Shown piece by piece: positions 1-8,568 of a DNA stretch of 64,000 nt (within the stretch, counting starts at the first letter, position 1; each line of letters starts with the position of its first letter). The stretch comes from DASUBV01 sp963822485 (GTDB lineage Bacteria; Actinomycetota; Actinomycetes; Streptosporangiales; Streptosporangiaceae). The stretch is from contig CAWGHW010000028.1 of the NCBI GenBank assembly GCA_963822485.1, positions 124,001 to 188,000 of the forward strand, read 5' to 3'. Position numbers and translations under genes: made by a program. Below the pieces are notes generated by a model. It saw nothing but the letters and a program-made list of their open reading frames with translations. It did no database searches and was not told where the DNA came from.

Positions 1-122
1 CCTATGGAAGGCGCTCAGTAGCCTGGAGCGCCAGCAGTCCATCCGCGGCCTGCTCGCCCCGTCATGATCGCTACCAGCAGCCGGCTCAGCGCGGCCGTTC
101 CCCTCAGCGTTGGAGCGCGCTT
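1..122. other. Left-edge intergenic sequence
   Basis: No gene is supported here. There is no clear promoter or ribosome site for the gene that begins at 123, so its start is chosen only from the reading frame. Confidence 0.4.
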
Positions 123-1256
123 GTGAAGATCACCCGTGTCACCTGTGACTACCTGACGCTCGCTCTCACCATCCCGGTCCGGGAGAGCCAGCGGGAGTAC
201 GGGATCGTGCTCGTGACGATCGAGACCGACGCCGGCCACCGCGGTGTCGGGCTCGCGCGCCACTACGACGAGCAGGGCCTGGCGATACGCCAGGTCGTGC
301 TCAACGACCTGGTCCCGTTCCTCGAGCGCTTCGACGACGTGGCAGCGCCCGGCCGGGTCTGGCACGAGGCGATGTTCGACCTGCCCGGCACGTTCTACCG
401 GCATCCCACGGGGGTACTCAACACCGCCCTGTCGGCCGTCGACCAGGCGCTGTGGGACGTGCGCGGCCAGGTCCTCGGCGAGCCGGTGTACAAGCTGCTC
501 GGCGGGGCGCAGGACGAGATCGAGGTCTACGCCACCTTCGGCTTCAATATCTACACTCCCGACGAGGAGGTCGCGGCGGCGAAGCGGATCCAGGCCCAGG
601 GGTTCCGGGCGTTCAAGCTCCAGGGCGTCGATGACCGCGGCGGCAGCGTCGCCGCGGCTGCGGCGCGCGTCCGCCGGCTGCGGGAGACCGTCGGCGAGGA
701 CGCCCAGATCATCCTGGACGCGCACAACAACTACTCGGTCTACGAGGCGATCGAGCTCGCCCGCCTGGTGCGGCCCTACGACGTCGCCTACATCGACGAG
801 CCGGTGCACGCCAGGGACCCCGCCGCCATGCGACGGCTGCGCGAGGCCGGCACCGGCGTGCGGTTCGCGGGCCGCAGCCGGGGCGGAAGCCTGATCGACA
901 ACCGCGACCTCGTGGACAGCGGCGGGCTGGACCTGCTGGGCCAGAACGTCATCGACCAGGGCGGCTACACCCAGGGCGTCAAGGCGGCCGCGCTGGCCGA
1001 GGCGCGGCAGATGCCCATGGTGACTGGCGGTGCCTGGCACCTCCAGAACGCGCACCTGATCGCCGCGGTGACCAACGGCTGGATGACCGAGTATCACCTC
1101 CTGGCGGCGGCCCTGGGCGACGCGATCTTCATCGACCCGGTGCAGCCATCCGGCGGACGGATGCGCATGAGCCAGCGACCGGGCCTCGGACTGGTCCTGA
1201 ACGACGATGCGGTCGCCGAGGCCAGGGAACGTGCCCTCCAGCTGCGCCGACGCTGA
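123..1256 (+). CDS. Divergent enolase-superfamily (mandelate racemase/muconate lactonizing) protein
   Basis: The 377-residue length and fold order match the MR/MLE branch of the enolase superfamily: an N-terminal capping domain, then a TIM barrel. These enzymes abstract the proton alpha to a carboxylate of acid sugars and other hydroxy acids, using Mg2+. Visible motifs are LDAHNNYS (first metal Asp near residue 200) and YIDEPVHARD (second metal Glu near 224). Two hallmark positions are changed. The KxK motif reads K165-L-Q167, and the third metal ligand, normally the Glu of a GE pair, is Arg251 (AGRSRGG). The normal two-base, three-carboxylate chemistry is therefore unlikely without compensation. 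The start is GTG at 123 with no clear ribosome site. The gene lies about 100 bp upstream of the importer genes on the same strand, so it probably acts on the imported substrate. Family is clear, reaction unknown. Confidence 0.85.
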   Translation: MKITRVTCDYLTLALTIPVRESQREYGIVLVTIETDAGHRGVGLARHYDEQGLAIRQVVLNDLVPFLERFDDVAAPGRVWHEAMFDLPGTFYRHPTGVLNTALSAVDQALWDVRGQVLGEPVYKLLGGAQDEIEVYATFGFNIYTPDEEVAAAKRIQAQGFRAFKLQGVDDRGGSVAAAAARVRRLRETVGEDAQIILDAHNNYSVYEAIELARLVRPYDVAYIDEPVHARDPAAMRRLREAGTGVRFAGRSRGGSLIDNRDLVDSGGLDLLGQNVIDQGGYTQGVKAAALAEARQMPMVTGGAWHLQNAHLIAAVTNGWMTEYHLLAAALGDAIFIDPVQPSGGRMRMSQRPGLGLVLNDDAVAEARERALQLRRR

Positions 1257-1353
1257 CCTCGCAGCCGGGGCACGACAGTCCGCGCCGAGGAGACCCGAAG
1301 CCGAAGGAGCTCAGAAGAGCCCTCCCACTTACCGCTTGAGACAGGAGCAACCC

Positions 1354-3030
1354 GTGGCCATCGACAGTTCAAGACGGCAGTTCTTGCAGGGCGCCGGAGC
1401 GTTCGGGCTGGGTGCAGCCGCGCTGGGCATGGTAAGTGCATGCACCTCAAGCGCCACGCCGGCCAGCGGATCGTCCGGGTCCGGCTCGTCGGGTGGTTCC
1501 GCCAGCAAGGCGATTGTCGCGACGGTCTCCCTCCAGGGACTCGGCCAGGACTATCTCACCGTCCTCGTCGAGCCCGACAAGACCTGGTGGAACGAGATCT
1601 TCGACTACCCGGTCATGCAGAACCTCGGCGGCCACTACATTCCGGGCCTGGCTACCTCGTGGGAGCCCTCGGCCGACAAGCTGACCTGGAGCTTCAATAT
1701 CCGGGACGGCGTCAAGTTCCACAACGGCGGCGACCTCACCGCCGACGACCTGGCGTTCAGCTACAACCGGCTGATGTTCAGCCCGCAGTCCAAGCACCCG
1801 CTCGCGTCCATGGCGGCCTTCGTCCACTCGATCACCGCCCAGGGCAACACGCTGCTGGTCAAGACCAAGGAGCCCGTGGCGAGCGTGCCGGTGTGGTTCG
1901 CGAGCTCGGACGGCTCGGTGAGCGGAGTCGTTGTGTCGCACAAGTACTTCGACAAGGTGGGCGCGAAGAAGGCCAGCGCGTTCCCGATCGGCTCCGGTCC
2001 CTACCAGTTCGTCAGCTCTCAGGGCGAGCAGTCGGTGCAGCTGACGGCCTTCCTGAGCAGCGACCGCAACGACTGGCAGAAGGCGCGGACGCCGTCCGTC
2101 AAGGACATCAGCGTGATCGCGGTGCCCCAGGAGTCCACGCGGATCGCGCTGCTCAAGACCGGAGGCGCGGACATCGTGCCGATCACCGTCTCCGACATTC
2201 AGACGGTGAAGGGCGCAGGCGCCCACGTCAAGATGACTCCGTCAGCGACGTATGCCGGCATGCTGTACGTCGGCTACACGCTCAACCCGCACAGTCCGTT
2301 CAACGATGTCCGGGTACGGGAGGCCCTGTCGATCGCGATCGACCGCAAGTCGATCGCGAAGACCTTGTACGGCGGCGCGGCCGAGGCCAGCGCCGCGTTC
2401 TACGGAGGGCCCAACAGCATCGGCTACCCGACCGACCTCCAGCCCCCGGCGTTCAACCCGGCTCGGGCCAAGCAGCTCCTCGCCGCGGCCAACTTCGGCA
2501 GCGGCACCGCGCTTCAGATCGTCACCTACGACGACGACACTGACTTCCCCGGCCTGCCGACACTGGCTGAGGCGATCTCGGGCTACTACCAGAACATCGG
2601 GCTCCACGCGAAGGTCAACGTCATGGACCCCGATGCGCTGAACACCCAGATGTACTCGCACAAGTTCCCCGGCCAGCTCGGCACGTCGGCCGTGTCGCCC
2701 GCGACCCTGTACCTGCGGGGCTTCGACAACATCGTCAACATGGTCCCGGACCAGATCTCCGGCTACACCACCGACGGCCGGCCGGGGACGGCGTTGTGGC
2801 GGCTGCCCCAGCAGCAGAAGATGCTGCTCGCGGCGGGCGCCGAGTTCGACGCCGCCAAGCAGGCCGCCGATCTCGGCAGCTACGACAAGTGGATGGCGGC
2901 CAACTGGAGCCAGTGCCCCCTGCTGGGCGCCAGCGCGCTGTTCGGCACCTCCACCAGGGTGCTGAGCTGGAGTCCCATCACAAGCAAGGCAGAAGTTAAC
3001 AATCTGTACACACTGCGCATGAACGGCTAA
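1354..3030 (+). CDS. Dipeptide/oligopeptide-type ABC transporter substrate-binding lipoprotein
   Basis: This is a family 5 extracellular solute-binding protein of 558 residues (DppA/OppA type). GTG at 1354 is chosen because AGGAG lies six bases upstream, and because it gives a compact signal sequence: a twin-arginine-like SRRQFLQG, a Gly/Ala-rich hydrophobic stretch and a lipobox ending MVSAC, then a Ser/Gly-rich tether. The mature protein has the usual family pattern, with WxFxxRxGVKFHNGG near residue 115 and a DVRVREALSIAIDR block near residue 325. It would sit on the outside of the membrane and hand its ligand to the two permeases that follow. Family members bind peptides, nickel chelates, opines, glutathione or sugars, so the ligand cannot be read from sequence. 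The neighbouring carboxylate enzymes suggest an acidic compound (inference). Confidence 0.9.
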   Translation: MAIDSSRRQFLQGAGAFGLGAAALGMVSACTSSATPASGSSGSGSSGGSASKAIVATVSLQGLGQDYLTVLVEPDKTWWNEIFDYPVMQNLGGHYIPGLATSWEPSADKLTWSFNIRDGVKFHNGGDLTADDLAFSYNRLMFSPQSKHPLASMAAFVHSITAQGNTLLVKTKEPVASVPVWFASSDGSVSGVVVSHKYFDKVGAKKASAFPIGSGPYQFVSSQGEQSVQLTAFLSSDRNDWQKARTPSVKDISVIAVPQESTRIALLKTGGADIVPITVSDIQTVKGAGAHVKMTPSATYAGMLYVGYTLNPHSPFNDVRVREALSIAIDRKSIAKTLYGGAAEASAAFYGGPNSIGYPTDLQPPAFNPARAKQLLAAANFGSGTALQIVTYDDDTDFPGLPTLAEAISGYYQNIGLHAKVNVMDPDALNTQMYSHKFPGQLGTSAVSPATLYLRGFDNIVNMVPDQISGYTTDGRPGTALWRLPQQQKMLLAAGAEFDAAKQAADLGSYDKWMAANWSQCPLLGASALFGTSTRVLSWSPITSKAEVNNLYTLRMNG

Positions 3031-3099
3031 GGTGATCCGGCGTTGGGGTGGGCTACCTCGCGCTGAGCACGTACGCGCTGCTGCGGGACTGGGACAAGC

Positions 3100-4035
3100 A
3101 TGGTCTGGTACATAGCAAGCCGCTTGTTGCAAGCGGTCTTCAATCTACTGTTCATTGCCAGCATGGTGTTCTGGCTCGTCCGGCTCATCGGTGATCCGAC
3201 GACGCTGCTGGTGCCGCAGTACGCCCCGGCGGCGGTGGTCCACCAGGTCAAGGCGAACCTGGGGCTCGACCACCCGCTGTACGTCCAGTACTTCAACTAC
3301 CTCAACGACCTGGTGCACCTCAATCTGGGCACCTCGTTCGCCACCGGCCAGCCGATCACGCACCTGCTGCTCAGCAGCTTCGTGGCCACCCTGCTGCTGT
3401 CCCTGGTCGCCCTGGTCATCGCGGTCGTGGTAGCGCTGCCGCTCGGCGTCCTGAGTGCCGTCTACCGGGGCACGGTCATTGACACCTTCGCACGGACGTT
3501 TGCCCTGCTCGGCCAGTCCACGCCCACCTTCTATATGTCCATCGTGCTGGTCCTGGTCTTCGGGGTGAACCTCCGGTGGCTCCCGGTCGCCGGCCGATCC
3601 GGCCCGAGCTCGTACATACTTCCCGGGATCGCGCTCGGCTGGGCGGCCATGGCGGGCATCATCCGGCTCACCAGGTCAAGCATGCTCGACACCCTCGAGG
3701 CCGACTACATCCGGATGGCGCGGGCGAAGGGCCTCCCGACCCACGTGATCGCGATCAAGCAGGCCCTGCGCAACGCGCTGATCCCGGTGGCCACCTACAC
3801 CGGCCTGGTGCTGGCCGGCTTCCTGGGCGGCGCGGTCGTCATCGAGAGCATCTTCAACTGGCAGGGCATCGGGCAGACCACGCTGAATGCCGTCCAGGAT
3901 CGTGATTACCCGCTCATCCAGGGCGCCGTCATCGTCGTGGCGGCCTGCTTCATCATCGTCAACTTCATCGTGGACCTGCTGTATCTGGTCATCGATCCAC
4001 GGATTCGCTACCGGACCCGAGGAGCCCGCGCATGA
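3100..4035 (+). CDS. ABC transporter inner-membrane permease, DppB type
   Basis: A 311-residue protein with about six transmembrane segments. It opens with the MVWYIASRLLQAVFNLLFI hydrophobic helix typical of DppB/OppB permeases. The EAA loop, which contacts the ATPase, is visible around residues 200-220 (DYIRMARAKGLP followed by ALRNALIP). The gene begins 69 bases after the binding-protein stop, and its stop overlaps the next start in an ATGA arrangement, so translation of the two permeases is probably coupled. It forms one half of the membrane channel for the imported substrate. Confidence 0.92.
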   Translation: MVWYIASRLLQAVFNLLFIASMVFWLVRLIGDPTTLLVPQYAPAAVVHQVKANLGLDHPLYVQYFNYLNDLVHLNLGTSFATGQPITHLLLSSFVATLLLSLVALVIAVVVALPLGVLSAVYRGTVIDTFARTFALLGQSTPTFYMSIVLVLVFGVNLRWLPVAGRSGPSSYILPGIALGWAAMAGIIRLTRSSMLDTLEADYIRMARAKGLPTHVIAIKQALRNALIPVATYTGLVLAGFLGGAVVIESIFNWQGIGQTTLNAVQDRDYPLIQGAVIVVAACFIIVNFIVDLLYLVIDPRIRYRTRGARA

Positions 4036-4928
4036 TCGCGATCGATGACGCCGACAGAGTAGCCGTCCCGGCCCTGGCGCGGAAGCGCTCCCGGCTGCGT
4101 CGCCGGCGCCTCCCCGTCATCAGTCTGGCGATCTTCGGGGTGCTCATCGCCGCGGCGATATTCGCGCCGCTCATCGCCCCCGACTCACCGCTCAAGATCA
4201 ACCTTGCCAATGCGTCGCAAGCCCCGTTCTTCATGAAGGGCGGCAGCACGGCCCACCTGCTGGGCACCGATAACCTCGGCCGCGACGTCCTGAGCCGGGT
4301 CATCTACGGCAGCCGGACCACGCTCGGGCTCGCCGCGCTCGTTCTGGTCGTCGGCGCGGCCATCGGCATATCCGTCGGGCTGGCTTCCGGCTATCTCGGC
4401 GGGATCGCTGACATCATCGTCCAGCGGCTGGTCGAGGCCATCCTCTCGCTGCCGACGATCATGGTCGCGCTGGTGTTCGCGTTCCTGCTCGGGCAGAGCT
4501 TCACGACGGTGGTCATCATCCTCGCGCCCTTCATCGCCGCGCGCTTTGCCCGGATGGTCCGCGGGGACGTGCTCGCCATCCGCGGCACGGGATATGTGGA
4601 ACTCGCGCAGGTCGCGGGAGCTTCGACGTTCCGGATCATCCGCAAGCACATCCTGCCCAACGTCGCCAGCACGATCATCGTCGTCGCCACGCTCGAGATC
4701 GGCCAGCTCATCCTGCTCGAGGCATCACTCAGCTTCCTGGGCGTCGGCGTACCGCCGCCGACGCCCGAATGGGGCCTGATGGTCTCGGAGGGCGAGCAGT
4801 ACCTCGCGACTCATTTCTGGATCAGCCTGTTCCCCGGCCTGGCCATCGTGGCCGCCGTGCTGGCGATCAACCTGATCGGTGACTGGCTGCGCGACTACCT
4901 GGACCCGAAGCGGTCCGAGCGCGCGTAG
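4032..4928 (+). CDS. ABC transporter inner-membrane permease, DppC type
   Basis: A 298-residue partner of the preceding permease. The N-terminal cytoplasmic stretch is followed by a first helix (residues about 33-52) and the LLGTDNLGRDVLSRVIYGSR motif characteristic of DppC/OppC. The EAA loop lies near residue 195 (GYVELAQVAGAS followed by ILPNVASTI). The C-terminus contains the conserved PTPEWGLMVSEG block. Its ATG lies inside the end of the upstream permease. It ends 28 bases before the end of the convergent gntR gene at 4957, so any terminator between them is short. No second ATPase follows. The only importer ATPase in the window is at 7284-8300 on the minus strand. Confidence 0.92.
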   Translation: MIAIDDADRVAVPALARKRSRLRRRRLPVISLAIFGVLIAAAIFAPLIAPDSPLKINLANASQAPFFMKGGSTAHLLGTDNLGRDVLSRVIYGSRTTLGLAALVLVVGAAIGISVGLASGYLGGIADIIVQRLVEAILSLPTIMVALVFAFLLGQSFTTVVIILAPFIAARFARMVRGDVLAIRGTGYVELAQVAGASTFRIIRKHILPNVASTIIVVATLEIGQLILLEASLSFLGVGVPPPTPEWGLMVSEGEQYLATHFWISLFPGLAIVAAVLAINLIGDWLRDYLDPKRSERA

Positions 4929-4956
4929 GAAGCGCAGGAAGCGCTGGAGACGGCGA

Positions 4957-5715
4957 TCAGCGGCGCTGCAGGCCGCCAGTGTCCGGTCGCCTCCGGGCTG
5001 GCTCGTGCTCCTCGGCGGCCGGGCCGGTCAGCCCGTGGTCCGAGCCGATCGCGGCGTACAGGTTTTCCCGGACCTTGTCGATGTGCAGCGAGATGGCCGA
5101 CATTGCCGCGTCCACGTCGCCCTCGATGATCGCGGTGACAATCACCTCATGCTCGTCCCATGCCCGCCGCCGGACGACCGGCGAGAACGGCGCGCGGTAC
5201 CAGCTCGACCGCTTCTCGAGGTCGCCGAGCATCTTCGTCAGCACGTCGTTATCGGCAATATGGGTGATCTCCCGGTGGATGCGCACCTCCTGGTGCACGG
5301 ACGAGGGATCGTCACCCTTATCGAGCATCTCGCGGGCCCGGTCGAGGACGTCGCGCAGGCGCTGCGCCCCTGCGGCCGTGATCCTCACGGTGGCCAGCCG
5401 CACCGACTCCCGCTCCAGGGCGCGCCGGATGTCGAAGAAGTCGTCGATCTCCTTCCTGGTCGGCACGTGCACGAAGGCACCCTGCCGGGGCCGCAGGTCA
5501 ACGAAGCCGTCGGCCCACAGGAGCTGGAGCGCTTCGCGGATCGGCCCGCGACTCACCCCGAGCGTGTCCGCAAGCTCGCCCTCCACCAGGCGCGCGCCCG
5601 GCGCGAGCGAGCCCGAGATGATGAGCAATTCCAGCTGCTCGAGAATTCGCTCTCGCAACGGCGGCGCGTCGTCGAGGCGTCGCAGGACGTCGTTCGGACC
5701 CGAGTCGACGCTCAT
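4957..5715 (-). CDS. GntR-family regulator with FCD ligand domain (FadR type), paralogue 1
   Basis: The protein has an N-terminal winged helix (ERILEQLELLIISGSL, then LGVSRGPIREALQLLW as recognition helix) and a C-terminal all-helical FCD effector domain ending near IDKVRENLYAAIG. Such proteins are usually repressors released by a carboxylic-acid ligand. It is strongly similar to the regulator at 15127-15840. From LGVSRGPIREAL through RKEIDDFF the two are nearly identical, so they probably bind the same DNA site. I use the ATG at 5715 (MSVDSG); an ATG at 5730 is also possible, and neither has a strong ribosome site. It is the last gene of a minus-strand group after the ATPase and the broken PrpD gene. 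Confidence 0.88.
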   Translation of the reverse strand: MSVDSGPNDVLRRLDDAPPLRERILEQLELLIISGSLAPGARLVEGELADTLGVSRGPIREALQLLWADGFVDLRPRQGAFVHVPTRKEIDDFFDIRRALERESVRLATVRITAAGAQRLRDVLDRAREMLDKGDDPSSVHQEVRIHREITHIADNDVLTKMLGDLEKRSSWYRAPFSPVVRRRAWDEHEVIVTAIIEGDVDAAMSAISLHIDKVRENLYAAIGSDHGLTGPAAEEHEPARRRPDTGGLQRR

Positions 5716-5835
5716 CACATAAACCTGCATTTCTACGGCAAACTGCCGCTGCTCCTGGATGTCGTTTGATAATAATCGCTGATCCTCGCTGGATCTGCAG
5801 TGAAGCTGACCTTCCAAGATTTGCGTACTGCGCTT

Positions 5836-7277
5836 TCACAGGCGATCGGCAGGCCCGCCGCTGAGGTAACTCGGCGCCATCATCGGCGCCCAGTTCAAGC
5901 CCTGACAGGACGTCCGAGGCGACCTCCTCGGAATCGAGCGCCCGCAGCCTTTCCAGCGCGCTGCGCGCGCGTCGCTCGCCCAGCAGGCCCGCGGTCAGCG
6001 ACATGAACTTGGCATCGACGCTGCGTGCGTCCATAACGTCGGCGATATCCCCGAATTCGCCCCCGGACTCACCGGTCAGCGGCGTTCCCGAGCACAGCCG
6101 CACGGTCACCCGGGCGCGATGGCGCTGCGCCGTGTCGTAATCGCGAGTAAAGGACGGTTCCTCGACGACCTCGACCAGGCGGGTCAGCCGGCGCAGGTCC
6201 GGGTCGGCGAGGTGAGCCGGGTCGAACTGGCTCGGCGTGACCGTTCCCTCGCGCAAGGCAGCCGCAACGACGTAAGGGATGCTGTGGTCGGCGACCTCGC
6301 GGGTGGCCGGAGACCAGTGATGGGCGCCGCTGGCGTTCTTGGCCACGGCGTCGCGGAACGTCTCGACGAGAACCGCCTCGATCGCCCCTGGCGCGGGCAG
6401 CTGACGATGCACTGCCTCGGCGGCCAGGATCGACGGGATCGTCGTCCCGCACGCCGCGCGCGGCTTGATGATCGAGCGCGACAGCCGGAACTGGCCCGAC
6501 GGCACGAGCGTCAGCGCGTCCAAGCTCCAGCTCGGCGCGAGCCACCGCCTCGCGCCAGCCGCCGGGTCCGTCAAACGGCGCCACCGGCCCGTCGATCCGG
6601 CCGGCCGCGAGCAGCGCCGCGAACAGGCCGGACCGGCCGGCCTGCCCGGACGCGGCGGCCTTCCAGCTCGATGCCTCGCCGAGGCGCGCCCGGCGCAGCG
6701 TGTTGTGGCTCACGACCAGGATCGAGATGCAGTTCCTCGCCTGCTGGTCGTCCAGGCCCAGCAATGCGGCCGCGCCCACGGCCACGCCGAGGGCAACGAA
6801 GTTAGTCGCGTCGAAGCCGGGCACCGGCGGCGACGCCTCAAACATCCGCAGGCAGGACTCGTAGGCCAGCGCGATGCCCGCGATGAGGTCACGGCCGCTG
6901 GAGCGGCGGGCCTCGGCCAGCGCGACAAGCGGGAAGACCACGTCGCTGGCGTGGATTCCCGGCTTGCCCGGCACGTGATACGTGTCATTGAGCTCGGCTA
7001 CCCGTGCGGTGGTCGCGTTAACGAACGCGGCGGTCTCGAGTTGCGTGCGTATCGGCGTGCCGACGATCGAGGCGGTTCCGGCCGGGTACACGTCCTGCGC
7101 GAAACGGCGAAGCCGCGGGCAGGGCGGCTCGTTCAGGCCGCAGAGCAATGCCGCCGCCGTGTCGACGATGCGCGACTTGACGTCCGCGCGCGTGTCCGCG
7201 GGCAATGCGTCGTACGACATCGCCGACCGCAATCGGAGTAGGCCAAGCTCGACCTGGTCGGCCCCGGTTGTGGTCAT
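5836..7277 (-). pseudogene. MmgE/PrpD-family protein, frameshifted
   Basis: The N-terminal part reads in one frame from ATG 7277 (MTTTGADQVELGLLRLRSAM) to about residue 250. Homology to the MmgE/PrpD family then continues in another frame from about 6521-6535, with SIIKPRAACGTTIPSILAAEAV and the family-typical ATREVADHSIPYVVAAAL. The intact paralogue at 12592-13959 has the matching order, including RETADHSLPYILAWTLRHG. The shift falls in CTGGAGCTTGGACG and equals one base. The C-terminal frame then has no stop before running into the gntR gene; a nearby TGA at 5836-5838 is in the third frame, so a second shift may exist. PrpD-type enzymes include 2-methylcitrate dehydratase, aconitate decarboxylase and iminodisuccinate epimerase. 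The gene starts six bases after the ATPase stop, so it sits in that operon. It may be truly dead or a sequencing error. Confidence 0.75.
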
Positions 7278-7283
7278 GGCGGC

Positions 7284-8300
7284 TCAATCAGGCGCCGTGG
7301 CATTCTGGCGCGCCAGCCAGCAATTGACGTGCCCGTCGGATCCCACCGGTGTCGCTGGCGGATACTCCTCGCCGCAGATGCTCATCGCGTGCTCGCACCG
7401 GGCCGCGAACGGGCAGCCGGGCGGCAGATTCATGACGTCCGGCGGCTGGCCCTTGATCTGGTAGAGCCGTTTCCGCTTCTGGCCCAGAACAGGGATGGAC
7501 TTCATCAGGGCGATCGTGTACGGGTGCCGCGGATCCCGGAATATGCGGCGGACATCGCCGCTCTCCACGATCCGGCCGGCGTACATCACGTTCACCCGGT
7601 CGCACACCTGCGCGGTAACGCCGAGGTCATGGGTCACCCAGATGACCGAGACGTTGGACGCGCGCTGCACCTCGCGGATGATCGTCAGGAACTGCGCCTG
7701 GGTCGTCACGTCGAGCGCCGTCGTCGGCTCGTCAGCGATGATCAGCTCCGGCGTCGTGCCCAGGCCCATGGCCGCGACGATCCGCTGGCGCATGCCGCCT
7801 GAGTACTGGTGCGGGTACTGCTTGAGCCGCTGCTTTGAGGCCGGGACGCGCAGCGAGGACATGACCTTGACCACTCGTGAGGCCGTCTCGGCGCGCTTGA
7901 CCTTGAGGTGGTAGCGGATCGGCTCGCCGACCTGGTCACCGACCGTTAGCACGGGGTTGAGCGACGTCAGCGAGTCCTGCATGATGAGGGCGATCCGGCG
8001 GCCCCGGTAGTGCCGCATTTCCGATTCCGGCTGCCTGAGCAGGTCGACGCCGTCAAAGTGAACGCTGCCGCCGACGATCTCGGCTGACCGCGACGGCAGC
8101 AGCCGGATCAGTGACATGCACGTCATCGTCTTGCCCGAGCCCGACTCCCCGACCAGCCCGACCGACTCGCCCTTCGCGACGGAGAAGCTCACCCCGTCCA
8201 CGGCCCGCACGATGCCCTGCCGCGTAGTGATGTAGGTCTTGAGGTCCTCGACGCGGAGCAGTTCGCCGGACGCCACCGACTCCTGCGCCGAATCCGGCAC
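7284..8300 (-). CDS. Dipeptide-type ABC transporter ATP-binding protein (DppD/OppD-like)
   Basis: A 338-residue ATPase. GTG at 8300 is preferred over more upstream starts because GAGGAAGG lies seven to eight bases before it. Walker A is GESGSGKT, the Q-loop is ALIMQDSLTSLNPVL, the signature is YSGGMRQR and Walker B is LIIADEPTTALD, followed by the H-loop WVTHDLG. The C-terminus has the oligopeptide-transporter extension with cysteines (GCPFAARCEHAMSIC) that is typical of DppD/OppD and often binds an iron-sulfur cluster. It would energise the permeases at 3100-4928. No DppF-like partner is present, so the ATPase either acts as a homodimer or borrows a subunit from elsewhere. Its promoter is in the divergent region at 8367-8397. 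Confidence 0.92.
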   Translation of the reverse strand: MPDSAQESVASGELLRVEDLKTYITTRQGIVRAVDGVSFSVAKGESVGLVGESGSGKTMTCMSLIRLLPSRSAEIVGGSVHFDGVDLLRQPESEMRHYRGRRIALIMQDSLTSLNPVLTVGDQVGEPIRYHLKVKRAETASRVVKVMSSLRVPASKQRLKQYPHQYSGGMRQRIVAAMGLGTTPELIIADEPTTALDVTTQAQFLTIIREVQRASNVSVIWVTHDLGVTAQVCDRVNVMYAGRIVESGDVRRIFRDPRHPYTIALMKSIPVLGQKRKRLYQIKGQPPDVMNLPPGCPFAARCEHAMSICGEEYPPATPVGSDGHVNCWLARQNATAPD

Positions 8301-8366
8301 GCGCCAACCTTCCTCGCTGCTGGGGAGCTCTGGTCGGGCACAGCACTTCGCCGTGGCCGTGCGCTC

Positions 8367-8397
8367 ATCGTACGAACGTCTGTTGTTTACTGTCAAC
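8367..8397 (-). promoter_or_regulatory. Minus-strand promoter with overlapping GTTGACAGT operator half
   Basis: Read on the minus strand there is TTGACA, an 18-bp spacer and TACGAT, about 65 bases upstream of the ATPase start. The -35 box lies inside GTTGACAGT, which recurs at 8421 and 12484 and fits the GT-N2-AC core of FadR-type GntR operators. The motif match is seen. Regulation by the two local GntR proteins is inference. Confidence 0.55.
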
Positions 8398-8420
8398 CTT
8401 TGGCGAGCGAGCAATTGCAA

Positions 8421-8454
8421 ACTGTTGACTGTTTTCGATCAGCCGCCCTACAAT
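8421..8454 (+). promoter_or_regulatory. Plus-strand promoter with overlapping ACTGTTGACTGT operator
   Basis: TTGACT at 8425-8430, an 18-bp spacer and TACAAT at 8449-8454 form a good promoter for the flavoprotein gene. The 12-mer ACTGTTGACTGT at 8421-8432 covers the -35 box and differs by one base from the perfect palindrome at 12484-12495. A repressor bound there would block polymerase. Confidence 0.6.
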
Positions 8455-8568
8455 GCTCACACCGTGTCGGGTCTGCGCCCATAGCGCAGGTCCGGCATGG
8501 GTCATCCCCTATCGGTAGCACCGATCGGTAGGACCCCGTACCCGTCGTCCAAGGTCAGGAAGGTCGGC

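Noticed and set aside
15..1097. Long minus-strand open frame opposite the enolase-superfamily gene
   Set aside because: It is a mirror of a clearly homologous gene in high-GC DNA and its translation is low-complexity Val/Asp/Arg-rich with no family features.
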